Source: Rugamonas apoptosis
GTDB lineage: Bacteria; Pseudomonadota; Gammaproteobacteria; Burkholderiales; Burkholderiaceae_D
Assembly (NCBI RefSeq): GCF_014042355.1
Contig: NZ_JACEZU010000012.1
Span: 124,001 to 188,000, forward strand
Direction: 5' to 3'
Length of the DNA stretch: 64,000 bases
The first letter of the stretch is position 1. Each line of letters begins with the position of its first letter. The position numbers were made by a program, and so were the translations under genes. Of this stretch, positions 52,046 through 61,377 are shown in pieces. The notes beneath the pieces are model-generated. The model was given only the letters and a program-made list of their open reading frames with translations, ran no database searches and had not been told where the DNA came from.

Positions 52046-53110
52046 ATGTCTCTCGTATCCATGCGTCAATTGCTGGACCACGCCGCTGAAAACGGCTACG
52101 GTCTGCCCGCGTTCAACGTCAACAACCTGGAACAAGTGCAAGCCATCATGGCCGCCGCCGACGCCGTCGGCAGCCCCGTGATCATGCAAGCGTCGGCCGG
52201 CGCCCGCAAGTATGCCGGTGAAGCGTTCCTGCGCCACCTGATCGACGCCGCCGTCGAAGCCTACCCGCACATCCCCGTCGTCATGCACCAGGACCACGGC
52301 CAGTCGCCGGCCGTGTGCCAGGCCGCGATCCGCTCCGGCTTCACCTCGGTGATGATGGACGGTTCGCTGGAAGCGGACGGCAAGTCGGTCGCCTCCTATG
52401 AATACAACGTCGAAGTGTCGCGCGAAGTGGTCAAGTTCTCGCACGCCATCGGCGTCACGGTGGAAGCGGAACTGGGCGTGCTCGGTTCGCTCGAAACCAT
52501 GAAGGGCGACAAGGAAGACGGCCACGGCGCCGACGGCACCATGACCCGCGAACAGCTGCTGACGGACGTGGCGCAAGCGGCCGACTTCGTGGCCCGCACC
52601 CAGTGCGACGCGCTGGCGATCGCCATCGGCACCTCGCACGGCGCCTACAAGTTCTCGCGCCAGCCCACCGGCGACATCCTGGCCATCGACCGCATCAAGG
52701 AAATCCACGCCCGCATCCCCAACACCCACCTGGTGATGCACGGTTCCTCGTCGGTGCCGCAAGACCTGCTGGCCATCATCCGCCAGTTCGGCGGCGACAT
52801 GAAGGAAACCTACGGCGTGCCAGTCGAGGAAATCCAGGAAGGCATCCGTCACGGCGTGCGCAAGATCAACATCGACACCGACATCCGCCTGGCCATGACG
52901 GCCGCCGTGCGCAAGTTCATGTTCGAGAACCCATCCAAGTTCGACCCGCGCGACTTCCTCAAGCCAGCCCGTCAGGCGGCCATGGAGATCTGCAAGGCCC
53001 GTTTCCTGGCGTTCGGCTGCGAAGGCCAGGCCGCCAAGATCAAGCCGATCGCGCTGGAAAAAATGGCCGAGCGCTACGCCGCCGGCAGCCTGGCCCAGGT
53101 TGTGAAGTAA
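52046..53110 (+). CDS. fba: Class II fructose-bisphosphate aldolase
   Basis: 354 aa, zinc-dependent aldolase of the Calvin/long type. Zinc and catalytic segments: MHQDHGQSPAV, GVTVEAELG, GTSHGAYKF, HGSSSVP and KINIDTDIR. It serves glycolysis and gluconeogenesis, and complements the reversible PPi-PFK at 22736. GGAG lies just before the ATG. Confidence 0.95.
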   Translation: MSLVSMRQLLDHAAENGYGLPAFNVNNLEQVQAIMAAADAVGSPVIMQASAGARKYAGEAFLRHLIDAAVEAYPHIPVVMHQDHGQSPAVCQAAIRSGFTSVMMDGSLEADGKSVASYEYNVEVSREVVKFSHAIGVTVEAELGVLGSLETMKGDKEDGHGADGTMTREQLLTDVAQAADFVARTQCDALAIAIGTSHGAYKFSRQPTGDILAIDRIKEIHARIPNTHLVMHGSSSVPQDLLAIIRQFGGDMKETYGVPVEEIQEGIRHGVRKINIDTDIRLAMTAAVRKFMFENPSKFDPRDFLKPARQAAMEICKARFLAFGCEGQAAKIKPIALEKMAERYAAGSLAQVVK

Positions 53111-53124
53111 AATCCCATCCGGAT

Positions 53125-53180
53125 CGGGCCGCAACGGCCCGGCCTTCCCAACCGGTGGCGGGCGCCCCCCGCCGCCGGTT
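53125..53180. promoter_or_regulatory. Hairpins between fba and purC
   Basis: CGGGCCG/CGGCCCG (53125-53131, 53135-53141, loop CAA) is followed by a second, AACCGG-T-GGCGGG pairing CCCGCC-G-CCGGTT (53150-53162, 53168-53180) with one mismatch. No T-tract. They separate glycolytic from purine genes and may be an mRNA boundary. Confidence 0.5.
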
Positions 53181-53204
53181 CCGCTTACCAAGATATCGCC
53201 CGTT

Positions 53205-54101
53205 ATGAACAGCCTCTACCAATCCTCCATCCAGTCCCTCCCTCTGTTGGGCCACGGCAAAGTCCGCGACAACTACGCCGTTGGCGATGACAAGATCCTG
53301 ATCGTCACCACCGACCGCCTGTCGGCGTTCGACGTCGTGATGAACGAGCCCATCCCCGGCAAAGGCATGGTGCTGAACCAGATGAGCGACTTCTGGTTCG
53401 ACAAGCTGGGCCACATCGTGCCCAACCACCTGACTGGCGTGGCGCCGGAATCGGTGGTGGCACCGTCGGAAGTGGAGCAGGTACGGGGCCGCGCCGTGGT
53501 GGCCAAGCGCCTGCAGCCCATCATGGTGGAAGCCGTGGTGCGCGGCTACATCATCGGTTCGGGCTGGAAGGATTACCAGGCCACGGGCAGCATTTGCGGC
53601 ATCCAGCTGCCGGCCGGCCTGCGCCAGGCCGACAAGCTGCCTGAGCCCCTGTTCACCCCGGCCGCCAAGGCCGACCTGGGCGAGCATGACGAGAACATCA
53701 GCTTCGCCGAAATGGAAACCCGCATCGGCGCCGAGCTGGCCGAGAAGATCCGCAGCATCAGTATCGCCCTGTACACGGCCGCCGCCGAGTACGCGGCCAC
53801 CCGCGGCATCATCATCGCCGACACCAAGTTTGAATTCGGCCTGGACAAGGATGGCGTGCTGCACCTGATGGACGAAGTGCTGACGGCCGATTCGTCGCGC
53901 TTCTGGCCGGCCGATTCCTACGCGCCCGACATGTCGCCACCATCGTTCGACAAGCAGTTCGTGCGCGACTACCTGGAGACGCTGACCGAGTGGAACAAGA
54001 CCGCGCCTGCGCCCGCGCTGCCGGCCGACGTGATCAACAAGACCCAGGCCAAGTACCTGGAAGCCATCGAGCGCCTGACCGGCCAGCCGTTGAAGGTGTG
54101 A
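53205..54101 (+). CDS. purC: Phosphoribosylaminoimidazole-succinocarboxamide synthase
   Basis: 298 aa, SAICAR synthetase, ATP-dependent step of purine synthesis, long (eukaryote-like) form. Visible: GHGKVRDNYAVGDDKILIVTTDRLSAFDVV, EAVVRGYIIGSGWKDYQ, TKFEFGLDKDGVL and DEVLTADSSRFW. Starts the purC-purE-purK-tsaC run. Confidence 0.96.
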   Translation: MNSLYQSSIQSLPLLGHGKVRDNYAVGDDKILIVTTDRLSAFDVVMNEPIPGKGMVLNQMSDFWFDKLGHIVPNHLTGVAPESVVAPSEVEQVRGRAVVAKRLQPIMVEAVVRGYIIGSGWKDYQATGSICGIQLPAGLRQADKLPEPLFTPAAKADLGEHDENISFAEMETRIGAELAEKIRSISIALYTAAAEYAATRGIIIADTKFEFGLDKDGVLHLMDEVLTADSSRFWPADSYAPDMSPPSFDKQFVRDYLETLTEWNKTAPAPALPADVINKTQAKYLEAIERLTGQPLKV

Positions 54102-54102
54102 T

Positions 54103-54603
54103 ATGAGCGAGCAGAATCAAGCACTGGTGGGCGTGATCATGGGTTCGTCCTCCGACTGGGACGTGATGCAGCATGCCGTGGCCATCCTCAAGCAATTCGG
54201 CGTGCCGCATGAAGCGCAAGTGATTTCCGCGCACCGCATGCCGGACCAGATGTTCACCTACGCCGAGACGGCGCACGCGCGCGGCCTGCGCGCCATCATC
54301 GCCGGCGCCGGCGGCGCCGCCCACCTGCCTGGCATGGTGGCGGCCAAGACCATCGTGCCGGTGCTGGGCGTGCCGGTGCCGTCCAAGTATCTGCGCGGCG
54401 AGGATTCGCTGCTGTCCATCGTGCAGATGCCCAAGGGCGTGCCGGTGTCCACCTTCGCCATCGGCGAGGCGGGCGCCGCCAATGCGGCCCTGACGGCCGT
54501 GGCCATCCTGGCCGCCACCGACCCCGCGCTGGCTGACAAACTGGAAGCGTTCCGCGTCCAGCAGACGGCCGCCGCCCTAGCCATGACCTTGCCGTTAGCG
54601 TAA
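54103..54603 (+). CDS. purE: 5-(carboxyamino)imidazole ribonucleotide mutase
   Basis: 166 aa, class I PurE, converts N5-CAIR to CAIR using the PurK product. Signature VIMGSSSDWDVM, the active His in VISAHRMP and AGAGGAAHLPGM. One base separates it from purC; its stop overlaps purK (TAATG). Confidence 0.96.
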   Translation: MSEQNQALVGVIMGSSSDWDVMQHAVAILKQFGVPHEAQVISAHRMPDQMFTYAETAHARGLRAIIAGAGGAAHLPGMVAAKTIVPVLGVPVPSKYLRGEDSLLSIVQMPKGVPVSTFAIGEAGAANAALTAVAILAATDPALADKLEAFRVQQTAAALAMTLPLA

Positions 54604-55793
54604 TGAGTACAGTCGATTCTTCCCCCCTGTTGCCCGCGCCCGGCCATTGGCTGGGTGTGATGGGCGGCGGCCAGTTGGGCCGCATGTTCGCCCAGGCCGC
54701 CAACAGCCTGGGTTACCAGGTGGCCGTGCTGGAACCGGCGGCCGATTGCCCGGCTGGCCAGGTGGCCCAGCATCTGGTGCAGGCCGGCTATGCCGACGCG
54801 GCCGGCCTCGACGCGCTGGCCGCCCGCTGCCAGGCCGTCACCACCGAGTTCGAGAACGTGCCGGCCGACAGCCTGTCGCGCCTGGCCGAAAAAGTGTTTG
54901 TGGCGCCCAACGCGCAGGGCGTGTCGGTGGCCCAGGACCGCATCGCGGAAAAACGTTTCTTCGTCGCGTGCGCGCCCAAGTCGGGCGTGATGCCGGCGCC
55001 GCACAAGGTGATCGCCTCGTTCGAGGATGTGGACGCGATCGAGGATGCGCTGCTGCCCGGCATCCTGAAAACCGTGCGCATGGGTTACGACGGCAAGGGC
55101 CAGGTCCGCGTCAAGACCCGTGAGGACGTGCGCGCCGCGTTCGACGCCATGGGCCAGGTCACCTGCCTGCTGGAAAAGATGCTGCCGCTGGCCTACGAAG
55201 TGTCGGTGCTGACGGCGCGTGGCGCCGACGGCCAGTCCGTCGTGTATCCGATCGCCGAGAACGTGCACCGCGATGGCATCCTGTACACCACCACGGTGCC
55301 GGGACCGAACGTGTCGGCCGACTGCGCGCGCAAGGCGCAGGACGCGGCCCGTGCCATGGTGGCCGAGCTCGGTTACGTCGGCGTGCTGTGCATTGAGTTC
55401 TTCGTGCTCGACGACGGCACGCTGGTGGTCAACGAGATGGCGCCGCGCCCCCACAACAGCGGCCACTACACCATCGACGCCTGCGTCAGCAGCCAGTTCG
55501 AGCAGCAGGTGCGGGCCATGGCCGGCCTGCCGCTGGGCGAGGTGCGCCAGCATTCGCCGGCCGTGATGCTCAACATCCTGGGCGACCTGTGGTTCGAGGG
55601 CGATAGCGCCCAGCCGCGCGAACCGGCCTGGGACCGCGTGCTGGCGCTGCCCGGCGCCTGTTTGCACCTGTATGGCAAGGACGACCCGCGCCGTGGCCGC
55701 AAGATGGGCCATTTGACCCTGATCGGCGCCACGCTGGAGCAGGCGCAGCAACAACTGCACGCCGCTTGCGCCATCCTGGGCATCGCGCCGTGA
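54603..55793 (+). CDS. purK: 5-(carboxyamino)imidazole ribonucleotide synthase
   Basis: 396 aa, ATP-grasp enzyme making N5-CAIR from AIR, bicarbonate and ATP. Begins GVMGGGQLGRMFAQAANSLGYQV, then TTEFENVP, KTVRMGYDGKGQV (ATP site), EVSVLTARGADG and NEMAPRPHNSGHYTIDAC. Linked to purE by a 1-nt overlap and to tsaC by GTGA. Confidence 0.96.
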   Translation: MSTVDSSPLLPAPGHWLGVMGGGQLGRMFAQAANSLGYQVAVLEPAADCPAGQVAQHLVQAGYADAAGLDALAARCQAVTTEFENVPADSLSRLAEKVFVAPNAQGVSVAQDRIAEKRFFVACAPKSGVMPAPHKVIASFEDVDAIEDALLPGILKTVRMGYDGKGQVRVKTREDVRAAFDAMGQVTCLLEKMLPLAYEVSVLTARGADGQSVVYPIAENVHRDGILYTTTVPGPNVSADCARKAQDAARAMVAELGYVGVLCIEFFVLDDGTLVVNEMAPRPHNSGHYTIDACVSSQFEQQVRAMAGLPLGEVRQHSPAVMLNILGDLWFEGDSAQPREPAWDRVLALPGACLHLYGKDDPRRGRKMGHLTLIGATLEQAQQQLHAACAILGIAP

Positions 55794-56824
55794 GCGGGAT
55801 GCAAGACTCGGGCGTGGCCGCCGACGCGGCCGCCATTAGCGCGGCCGCCACGCTGCTGGAGGCGGGCCGGCTGGTCGCGTTTCCCACCGAAACCGTGTAC
55901 GGCCTGGGCGCCGACGCGGAAAACCCGCAAGCGGTGGCCGCCATTTACGCCGCCAAGGGCCGGCCCCAGGACCACCCGGTGATCGTGCACGTGGCGCCTG
56001 GCGCCGACCTCGATTACTGGACCAGCGACGTGCCGGAAGCGGCGCGCCAGCTGGCGGCCGCGTTCTGGCCCGGTCCGCTGACCCTGATCCTCAAGCGCGC
56101 CAGCCACATTCCCGACGCCGTCTCCGGCGGCCAGGACACGGTGGGCGTGCGCTGCCCGTCGCACCCGGTGGCGATCGCGCTGCTGCGCGCCTTCAAGGGC
56201 GGCAAGGGCGGGCTGGCCGCGCCGTCGGCCAACAAGTTCGGCAACGTCAGCCCCACCACGGCCCAGCACGTGCGCGACGAATTCGGCGCCGAGCCGTTGC
56301 TGGCGGCCGTGCTCGACGGCGGCCCCAGCGCAGTGGGCATCGAATCGACCATCGTCGACCTGTCGCGCCTGGCCACGCATGGCCCGGTGCTGCTGCGGCC
56401 TGGCCACATCAGCGCCCAGCAGATCGCCGACGTGATCGGCCAGATGCCGGGCCTGCCGGACCAGAGCGCGCCGCGCGCCTCCGGCACGCTGGAATCGCAC
56501 TACGCGCCGCACACCCCGGTGGCCATGCTGGCGCCGGCGCAGTTGCCGGCCACGCTCGCCCGGCTGGAAGGGATGGGCCGCAAGGTGGCCCTGATCGTCT
56601 ATTCGGCCACGGCCGGGGCCGGCCCCCGCGTGTGCTTGCCGGATGAGCCCGTTGGCTATGCCTATGGCTTGTACGCGGCGTTGCGTGAGTTGGACCAAAG
56701 TGGCGCCGATTTGATCCTGGTCGAAGCACCGCCACATGCGTTGCTTTGGTTGGGCGTAAATGATCGATTGCGGCGCGCAGCATTCGGATCTTCTGGTATT
56801 GTTGAGAGGTTCCTGCGCGCTTGA
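55790..56824 (+). CDS. tsaC: L-threonylcarbamoyladenylate synthase, long Sua5 form
   Basis: About 344 aa. N-terminal YrdC domain: VAFPTETVYGLGADA, KGRPQDHPVIVHV, GVRCPSHPVA and APSANKFGNVSPTTAQHV. C-terminal Sua5 domain (about 215-344) beginning PRASGTLESHYAPHTPV. It makes the threonylcarbamoyl-AMP for tRNA t6A. The GTG at 55790 overlaps the purK stop; the ATG at 55799 is an equal option. Confidence 0.93.
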   Translation: MSGMQDSGVAADAAAISAAATLLEAGRLVAFPTETVYGLGADAENPQAVAAIYAAKGRPQDHPVIVHVAPGADLDYWTSDVPEAARQLAAAFWPGPLTLILKRASHIPDAVSGGQDTVGVRCPSHPVAIALLRAFKGGKGGLAAPSANKFGNVSPTTAQHVRDEFGAEPLLAAVLDGGPSAVGIESTIVDLSRLATHGPVLLRPGHISAQQIADVIGQMPGLPDQSAPRASGTLESHYAPHTPVAMLAPAQLPATLARLEGMGRKVALIVYSATAGAGPRVCLPDEPVGYAYGLYAALRELDQSGADLILVEAPPHALLWLGVNDRLRRAAFGSSGIVERFLRA

Positions 56825-56895
56825 TGACAAGCCCGTTGATTTTGTGATTTCGACATGAGCGGCCACGGCGCGCCTGACCAATTCAGGAGGCCGCC

Positions 56896-58506
56896 ATGTG
56901 CACGTATCTGCCCATCTCCCATATCGCGCTCACTTGCGTGTCGCGTGCCGCTGTGGCGGCGCTGGCGTTGGCGGCCAGCTTGGCTGGCGCGGCCGACAAC
57001 AGCCCGGGCATGGCGGCCCCGCCGTCTTCCGCATCCTCCGCATCCTCGGCATCCTCGGCATCCTCAGCATCCACAGCGGCGTCCGCGGCGTCCGCATTGC
57101 CGCCCGCGCCGCCTGCCGGGACGCTGCTCGACGGTCCCACCCTGGTCCCCATTCCACTCGGCGGCGGCGCCAGCGTGGAGACCCTGGAACCGGCCACCCT
57201 GGGCGCCGTCCTCAAGCGCGCCCAGGGCGGCGCGCTGATGGCCATCGCGGGCGAACCGCTGTGCAGCATCACCGTGTACCAGATGCGCTACACGACCGGC
57301 GGCGGCCGTGGCGAGGCGACCGACGCCGGCGGCGTGCTCATGCTGCCCGGTGGCGAGGATCAGCGCTGCATGGGGCCCCGTCCCGTGCTGCTGTACGCCC
57401 ACGGCACCGTGCTCGACCGCAATTTCAGCATGGCTCGCCTGAACGGTGAGGCGCGGGTGGTGGCCGCCATGTTCGTGGCCCAGGGCTACATCGTGGTGGC
57501 GCCCGACTATGCCGGGTATGGCGTGTCGTCGCTACCGTACCACCCCTACCTGAACGCTGACCAGCAGGCCGGCGACATGATCGATGCGCTGCGTGCGGCG
57601 CGCACCGCCTTGCCCCGGCTGGGCGCGCGCACCTCGCAAAAACTGTTTGTGACCGGCTATTCGCAGGGCGGCTTCGTGGCCCTGGCCACCCAGCGCGCCA
57701 TGCAGGACCGCTACCCCGACGAATTCCGGGTGACGGCCACGGCCGGCTTGTCCGGCCCCTACGCCTTGCTGCAAATGGCCGACGACATCTTCAGCGGCCG
57801 CCCCAACGTGGGCATCACGGCTTACTTACCACTGCTGACCACGGCCGGCCAGAAGTCCGGCGCCACGCTGTACACCTCGCCGGCTGAGCTGTACGAAGAA
57901 CCGTATGCGGACGGCATCGAATCGGTGCTGCCGGCCACCCAGCGCATGGATGACCTGATCAAGCAAGGCAAGCTGCCGGCCGGCGCCCTGTTCGCGGGCG
58001 ACCCGCCGCCGCAGGGCGAGGCCGCGCCTACCCATTTCGCCGACAGCAACCTGGTGCGCACCAGCTACCGCAAGGCGTACTTGCAGGATGTGGCGGCTCA
58101 CCCGTGCGGCACCGACCTGGCCCAGCCGCTGGCCTGCCACAGCGCCAACCGCCTGCGCCAGTGGCTGCAAAAGAATGATTTGCGCAACTACCAGCCGCGC
58201 AGTCCGCTGCTGCTGTGCGGCGGCCAGCGCGACCCGGTGGTGCCGTTCGCCAACGCCAGCGCCGCCTACGATTATTTCGTCGCCCATGGTGTGGCGCCGC
58301 AGTTGCTGGACCTGGAGGCGGCCGGCCCCGACGCCTATCCGGACATCCACGCTGGATTCGCCCAGACGGTCGAGCGCATGCGCGCCGACGCGATCGCGCA
58401 CGACCATGATCCGCGCAAGGCCGTGCTGGACAATTACCATGGCCGACTGGTGGCCCAATACTGCCTGATGGCGGCGCGGGAATTTTTCAGGATGTCAGCG
58501 CGTTAA
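56896..58506 (+). CDS. Secreted alpha/beta hydrolase, secretory lipase-like (copy 1)
   Basis: 536 aa. Signal peptide (cleavage near SLAGAADN, ~32), a Ser/Ala linker of SSA repeats (about 44-68), then a hydrolase with LLYAHG, VAPDYAGYG, nucleophile in GYSQGG (S256) and CGGQRDPVVPF with the likely Asp. This pattern recalls the secretory lipase (LIP, PF03583) branch; the substrate may be lipids or other esters. Closely similar to the next gene, so a tandem duplication. Cysteines such as in PLCSI and HPCGT suggest disulfides. Start has AGGAGG upstream. Confidence 0.82.
   Translation: MCTYLPISHIALTCVSRAAVAALALAASLAGAADNSPGMAAPPSSASSASSASSASSASTAASAASALPPAPPAGTLLDGPTLVPIPLGGGASVETLEPATLGAVLKRAQGGALMAIAGEPLCSITVYQMRYTTGGGRGEATDAGGVLMLPGGEDQRCMGPRPVLLYAHGTVLDRNFSMARLNGEARVVAAMFVAQGYIVVAPDYAGYGVSSLPYHPYLNADQQAGDMIDALRAARTALPRLGARTSQKLFVTGYSQGGFVALATQRAMQDRYPDEFRVTATAGLSGPYALLQMADDIFSGRPNVGITAYLPLLTTAGQKSGATLYTSPAELYEEPYADGIESVLPATQRMDDLIKQGKLPAGALFAGDPPPQGEAAPTHFADSNLVRTSYRKAYLQDVAAHPCGTDLAQPLACHSANRLRQWLQKNDLRNYQPRSPLLLCGGQRDPVVPFANASAAYDYFVAHGVAPQLLDLEAAGPDAYPDIHAGFAQTVERMRADAIAHDHDPRKAVLDNYHGRLVAQYCLMAAREFFRMSAR
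57031..57093 (+). repeat. 9-bp coding repeat in the lipase linker
   Basis: GCATCCTCN units occur four times at 57031-57066, then a diverged copy and two GCGGCGTCC units (57076-57093). They encode Ala-Ser-Ser/Ala-Ala-Ser. In-frame slippage would only change linker length. Confidence 0.85.
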
Positions 58507-58587
58507 CTTTTCCTATCTGCTATCCTGAGTAGCTTGCCGGCCGACCATACGACCGCCCGGCCAATCCGACTCTTGCAAGGAAACGCC

Positions 58588-60117
58588 ATGCGCCACCCGA
58601 CCGTCCGTAGTTGTTTGCCCCGCGCTTGCGCACCGGCATTGATGCTGGCCTTGCTCACCGCCTGCGGCGGCGGCGGCGGCGGCAGTGGCCAGACCTCCGA
58701 CGGCGGCGTGATCGTCACGCCGCCACCACCGACCACCTTGCGCGGCACCCTGATCGGCGGCGCGGCCCCGGTGCCGGTCGCCGTCAACGGCGCCAGCGTC
58801 ACCACGCTGCAGCCGGCCGCCTTCACCCAGTTGCTGGAAGCGGCCCAGAAGGGCAGCAGCACCCTCACCGGCACGCCCACCTGCGCCGTCACCACCTTCA
58901 CGCTGAAATACCACACGGTGGGCGGCGCCGGCGAGGACACGGACGCGGCCACCGCCATCATGGTGCCGTCCGGCACTGACAGCGCTTGCCAGGGCAACCG
59001 CCCGGTGCTGCTGTACGCGCACGGCACGTCCGTGCTCAAGCGCAATGACATGAGTGATTTGTCGGCCGCCGAACCACGGCTGGTGGCGGCCATGTACGCG
59101 GCCCAGGGGTACATCGTGGTGGCGCCCGATTACGCCGGTTATGCCGGCTCCTCGCTGTCCTACCACTCCTACCTGGATGCCAGCCAGCAGACGAGCGACA
59201 TGGTCGATGGCCTGCGCGCCGCGCGCAAGGTGTTCGCCGTGATCGGCGCCCATCCGTCCAACAAGTTGTTGTTGACCGGTTATTCGCAGGGCGGCTACGT
59301 GGCGCTGGCCACCCAGCGCGCCATGCAGACCGGCTATCCCGGCGAGTTCACGGTGACGGCCGCCGCGCCCATGTCCGGCCCGTACGCGCTGACCCAGTTC
59401 GGCGACGCCATCTTCGGCGGCAAGCCCTCGCAGGGCTCGGCCGCCTTCCTGCCCATGCTGATCAACGCCGGCCAGCACGCCAACGCCGGCCTGTACGCGA
59501 GCACCAGCGACATCTACGAGGCGCCTTATGCGGCCGGCATCGCCGACCTGCTGCCTGGCACGGCCAGCCTGAGTGAGCTGGTGGCGGCGGGTGCGCTGCC
59601 GAACGATGTGCTGTTCGCCAAGGACTCCCTGCCGCAGGGCGACGGCTACGCCAGCTTCTTCGGCGCCGGCAACCTGGTCAAGACCAGCTATCGCGCCAGC
59701 TACCTGGCCGACATGAATAGCCACCCTTGCGGCGCGAACAGTGCCGACCCGCTCAACTGCATGCCCGTGCACACGCTGCGCAAGTGGCTGGTGAAAAATG
59801 ATCTGCGTAGCTATGTGCCGGCCGTGCCCGTGCTGCTGTGCGGCGGCGCGCAAGATCCGGTGGTGCCGTTCCAGAACGCGAGTGCCACGGCCGACTATTT
59901 CACGGCCCACGGCATGACTTCATCCAGCCTGACCCTGCTGGACCTGGAGAGCGGCATCATCGTCGACAGTTACGGTTCCACCCGGCTCGCGTTCGAGGCC
60001 GCCAAGGGCTTGCTGCGCGCGGCGTCCGGCGACCAGGCCGTGCGCGACAGCTACCACGCGGGCCTGGTGGCGCCGTTCTGCATGCGCGCCACGCGCGATT
60101 TTTTCCAGAATAAGTAA
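58588..60117 (+). CDS. Lipoprotein alpha/beta hydrolase, secretory lipase-like (copy 2)
   Basis: 509 aa. Lipoprotein signal with lipobox LLTAC (C26) followed by a Gly-rich tether, so membrane-anchored, unlike copy 1. Same body: LLYAHGTS, VAPDYAGYAGSSL, GYSQGG (S233), LLCGGAQDPVVPF. The frame is open to 58534, but AAGGAAACGCC precedes the ATG at 58588 and gives the lipoprotein signal. Confidence 0.85.
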   Translation: MRHPTVRSCLPRACAPALMLALLTACGGGGGGSGQTSDGGVIVTPPPPTTLRGTLIGGAAPVPVAVNGASVTTLQPAAFTQLLEAAQKGSSTLTGTPTCAVTTFTLKYHTVGGAGEDTDAATAIMVPSGTDSACQGNRPVLLYAHGTSVLKRNDMSDLSAAEPRLVAAMYAAQGYIVVAPDYAGYAGSSLSYHSYLDASQQTSDMVDGLRAARKVFAVIGAHPSNKLLLTGYSQGGYVALATQRAMQTGYPGEFTVTAAAPMSGPYALTQFGDAIFGGKPSQGSAAFLPMLINAGQHANAGLYASTSDIYEAPYAAGIADLLPGTASLSELVAAGALPNDVLFAKDSLPQGDGYASFFGAGNLVKTSYRASYLADMNSHPCGANSADPLNCMPVHTLRKWLVKNDLRSYVPAVPVLLCGGAQDPVVPFQNASATADYFTAHGMTSSSLTLLDLESGIIVDSYGSTRLAFEAAKGLLRAASGDQAVRDSYHAGLVAPFCMRATRDFFQNK

Positions 60118-60160
60118 AACAGGGGGGCAGTGCCAACCCTGATGCCACCGGCAGGAAGGC

Positions 60161-60664
60161 TCAGGCCAGGCTGTGGAACATCCCGCCGTGGAAAATCAGC
60201 GGCGGGCGCGGAATGAATTCGCAGTGTTCCACTTCGCCCACGAAAATCACGTGGTCGCCTTCCGGATAACGGCTGCGGTTGTGGCACTCAAACCACGCGC
60301 AGGCGCCCGTGAGGATCGGTTGTCCGGTGCGCGACAATTCATACGGCACCGTGTCCCATGGATAGTCGCCGCGGGTGGAAAACACTTTGGCCAGGTGGGC
60401 CTGGTCGGCCGCCAGCACGTTGATCACGTAATGGGAATTGCCGCTGAAGATGGGCATGCTGTTGGCGGCCGTGCCCAGGCTCCACAGCACCAGCGGTGGC
60501 GTCAGCGAGACGGAATTGAAGGAACTGGCCGTCAAGCCACGGAAGCTGCCATCGGCCAGCCGGGTCGTGATGACGGTGACGCCAGTGGCGAATTGGCCCA
60601 GCGCCTGGCGGAAGTGACCGGTGTCGAAGGTGGGCGCCGGGGCGCGCGGGGAACGAGTATTCAT
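60161..60664 (-). CDS. Flavin reductase family protein
   Basis: About 167 aa, FMN-binding split-barrel fold. The run FRQALGQFATGVTVITTR, GLTASSFNSVSLTPPLVLWSLG, FECHNRSRYPEGDHVIFVGEVEHCE is that of HpaC/ActVB-type NAD(P)H:flavin oxidoreductases, which feed FMNH2/FADH2 to monooxygenases; no such partner is adjacent. An ATG at 60688 gives eight more residues. Divergent from msrA, convergent with the lipase. Confidence 0.88.
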   Translation of the reverse strand: MNTRSPRAPAPTFDTGHFRQALGQFATGVTVITTRLADGSFRGLTASSFNSVSLTPPLVLWSLGTAANSMPIFSGNSHYVINVLAADQAHLAKVFSTRGDYPWDTVPYELSRTGQPILTGACAWFECHNRSRYPEGDHVIFVGEVEHCEFIPRPPLIFHGGMFHSLA

Positions 60665-60803
60665 GGGAAGCCTGTGTCTTTCCGTCATTATGCCAAAGAA
60701 TCACAGGGGCCTGTGCAATCAGGCCCTTTCCTGTAATAGGTGCGCGGCCCCGCCGTTTGCGTTACAGTTAGTCTCATCGAACAGCCGACGAGCAGGGGAT
60801 GTC

Positions 60804-61355
60804 ATGACGAGCAATACGGGGGCGGCGGCCGCGACGGAAACGGCGGTGCTGGGAGGAGGATGTTTCTGGTGCCTGGAAGCAGTGTACCAGGAGGTCGATG
60901 GCGTGCTGCACGTGGAGTCCGGCTACACGGGCGGCGCCCAGCCCGATCCCACCTACGAGCAAGTATGCGGCGGCGCCACGGGCCATGCGGAGGTGGTGAA
61001 ACTGGAGTTCGACCCGGCCGTGATCGGTTACCGGGAGTTGCTGGAAATTTTCTTCACCATCCACGATCCCACCACGCCCAACCGCCAGGGCAACGACGTG
61101 GGCACCCAATACCGCTCCGTGATCTACTACCAGTCGCCCGAACAGGAGGCCACGGCGCGCCAGGTGATCGCGGCCATGGCCCATGTGTGGGACGCGCCCA
61201 TCGTGACGGAATTGTCACCGGCCCAGCCTTACTTCAAGGCCGAGGACTATCACCAGGATTATTTCCGCCAGCACCCCTTGCAAGGCTATTGCGCCTTCGT
61301 GGTGGCGCCCAAGGTGGCCAAGTTCCGTAAAACCTTCGGCGAGCGCCGCAAATAA
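60804..61355 (+). CDS. msrA: Peptide-methionine (S)-S-oxide reductase
   Basis: 183 aa, repairs oxidised methionine. Active-site GGGCFWCLEAVYQ (C20), then SGYTGG, TGHAEVVKLEFDP and HDPTTPNRQGNDVGTQYRS. The frame is open upstream to 60621, but AGGGG just before 60804 and family length support this start. C-terminal resolving cysteine: QGYCAF. Confidence 0.96.
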   Translation: MTSNTGAAAATETAVLGGGCFWCLEAVYQEVDGVLHVESGYTGGAQPDPTYEQVCGGATGHAEVVKLEFDPAVIGYRELLEIFFTIHDPTTPNRQGNDVGTQYRSVIYYQSPEQEATARQVIAAMAHVWDAPIVTELSPAQPYFKAEDYHQDYFRQHPLQGYCAFVVAPKVAKFRKTFGERRK

Positions 61356-61377
61356 TTCCTCTCACCGCGGAGCGCGC

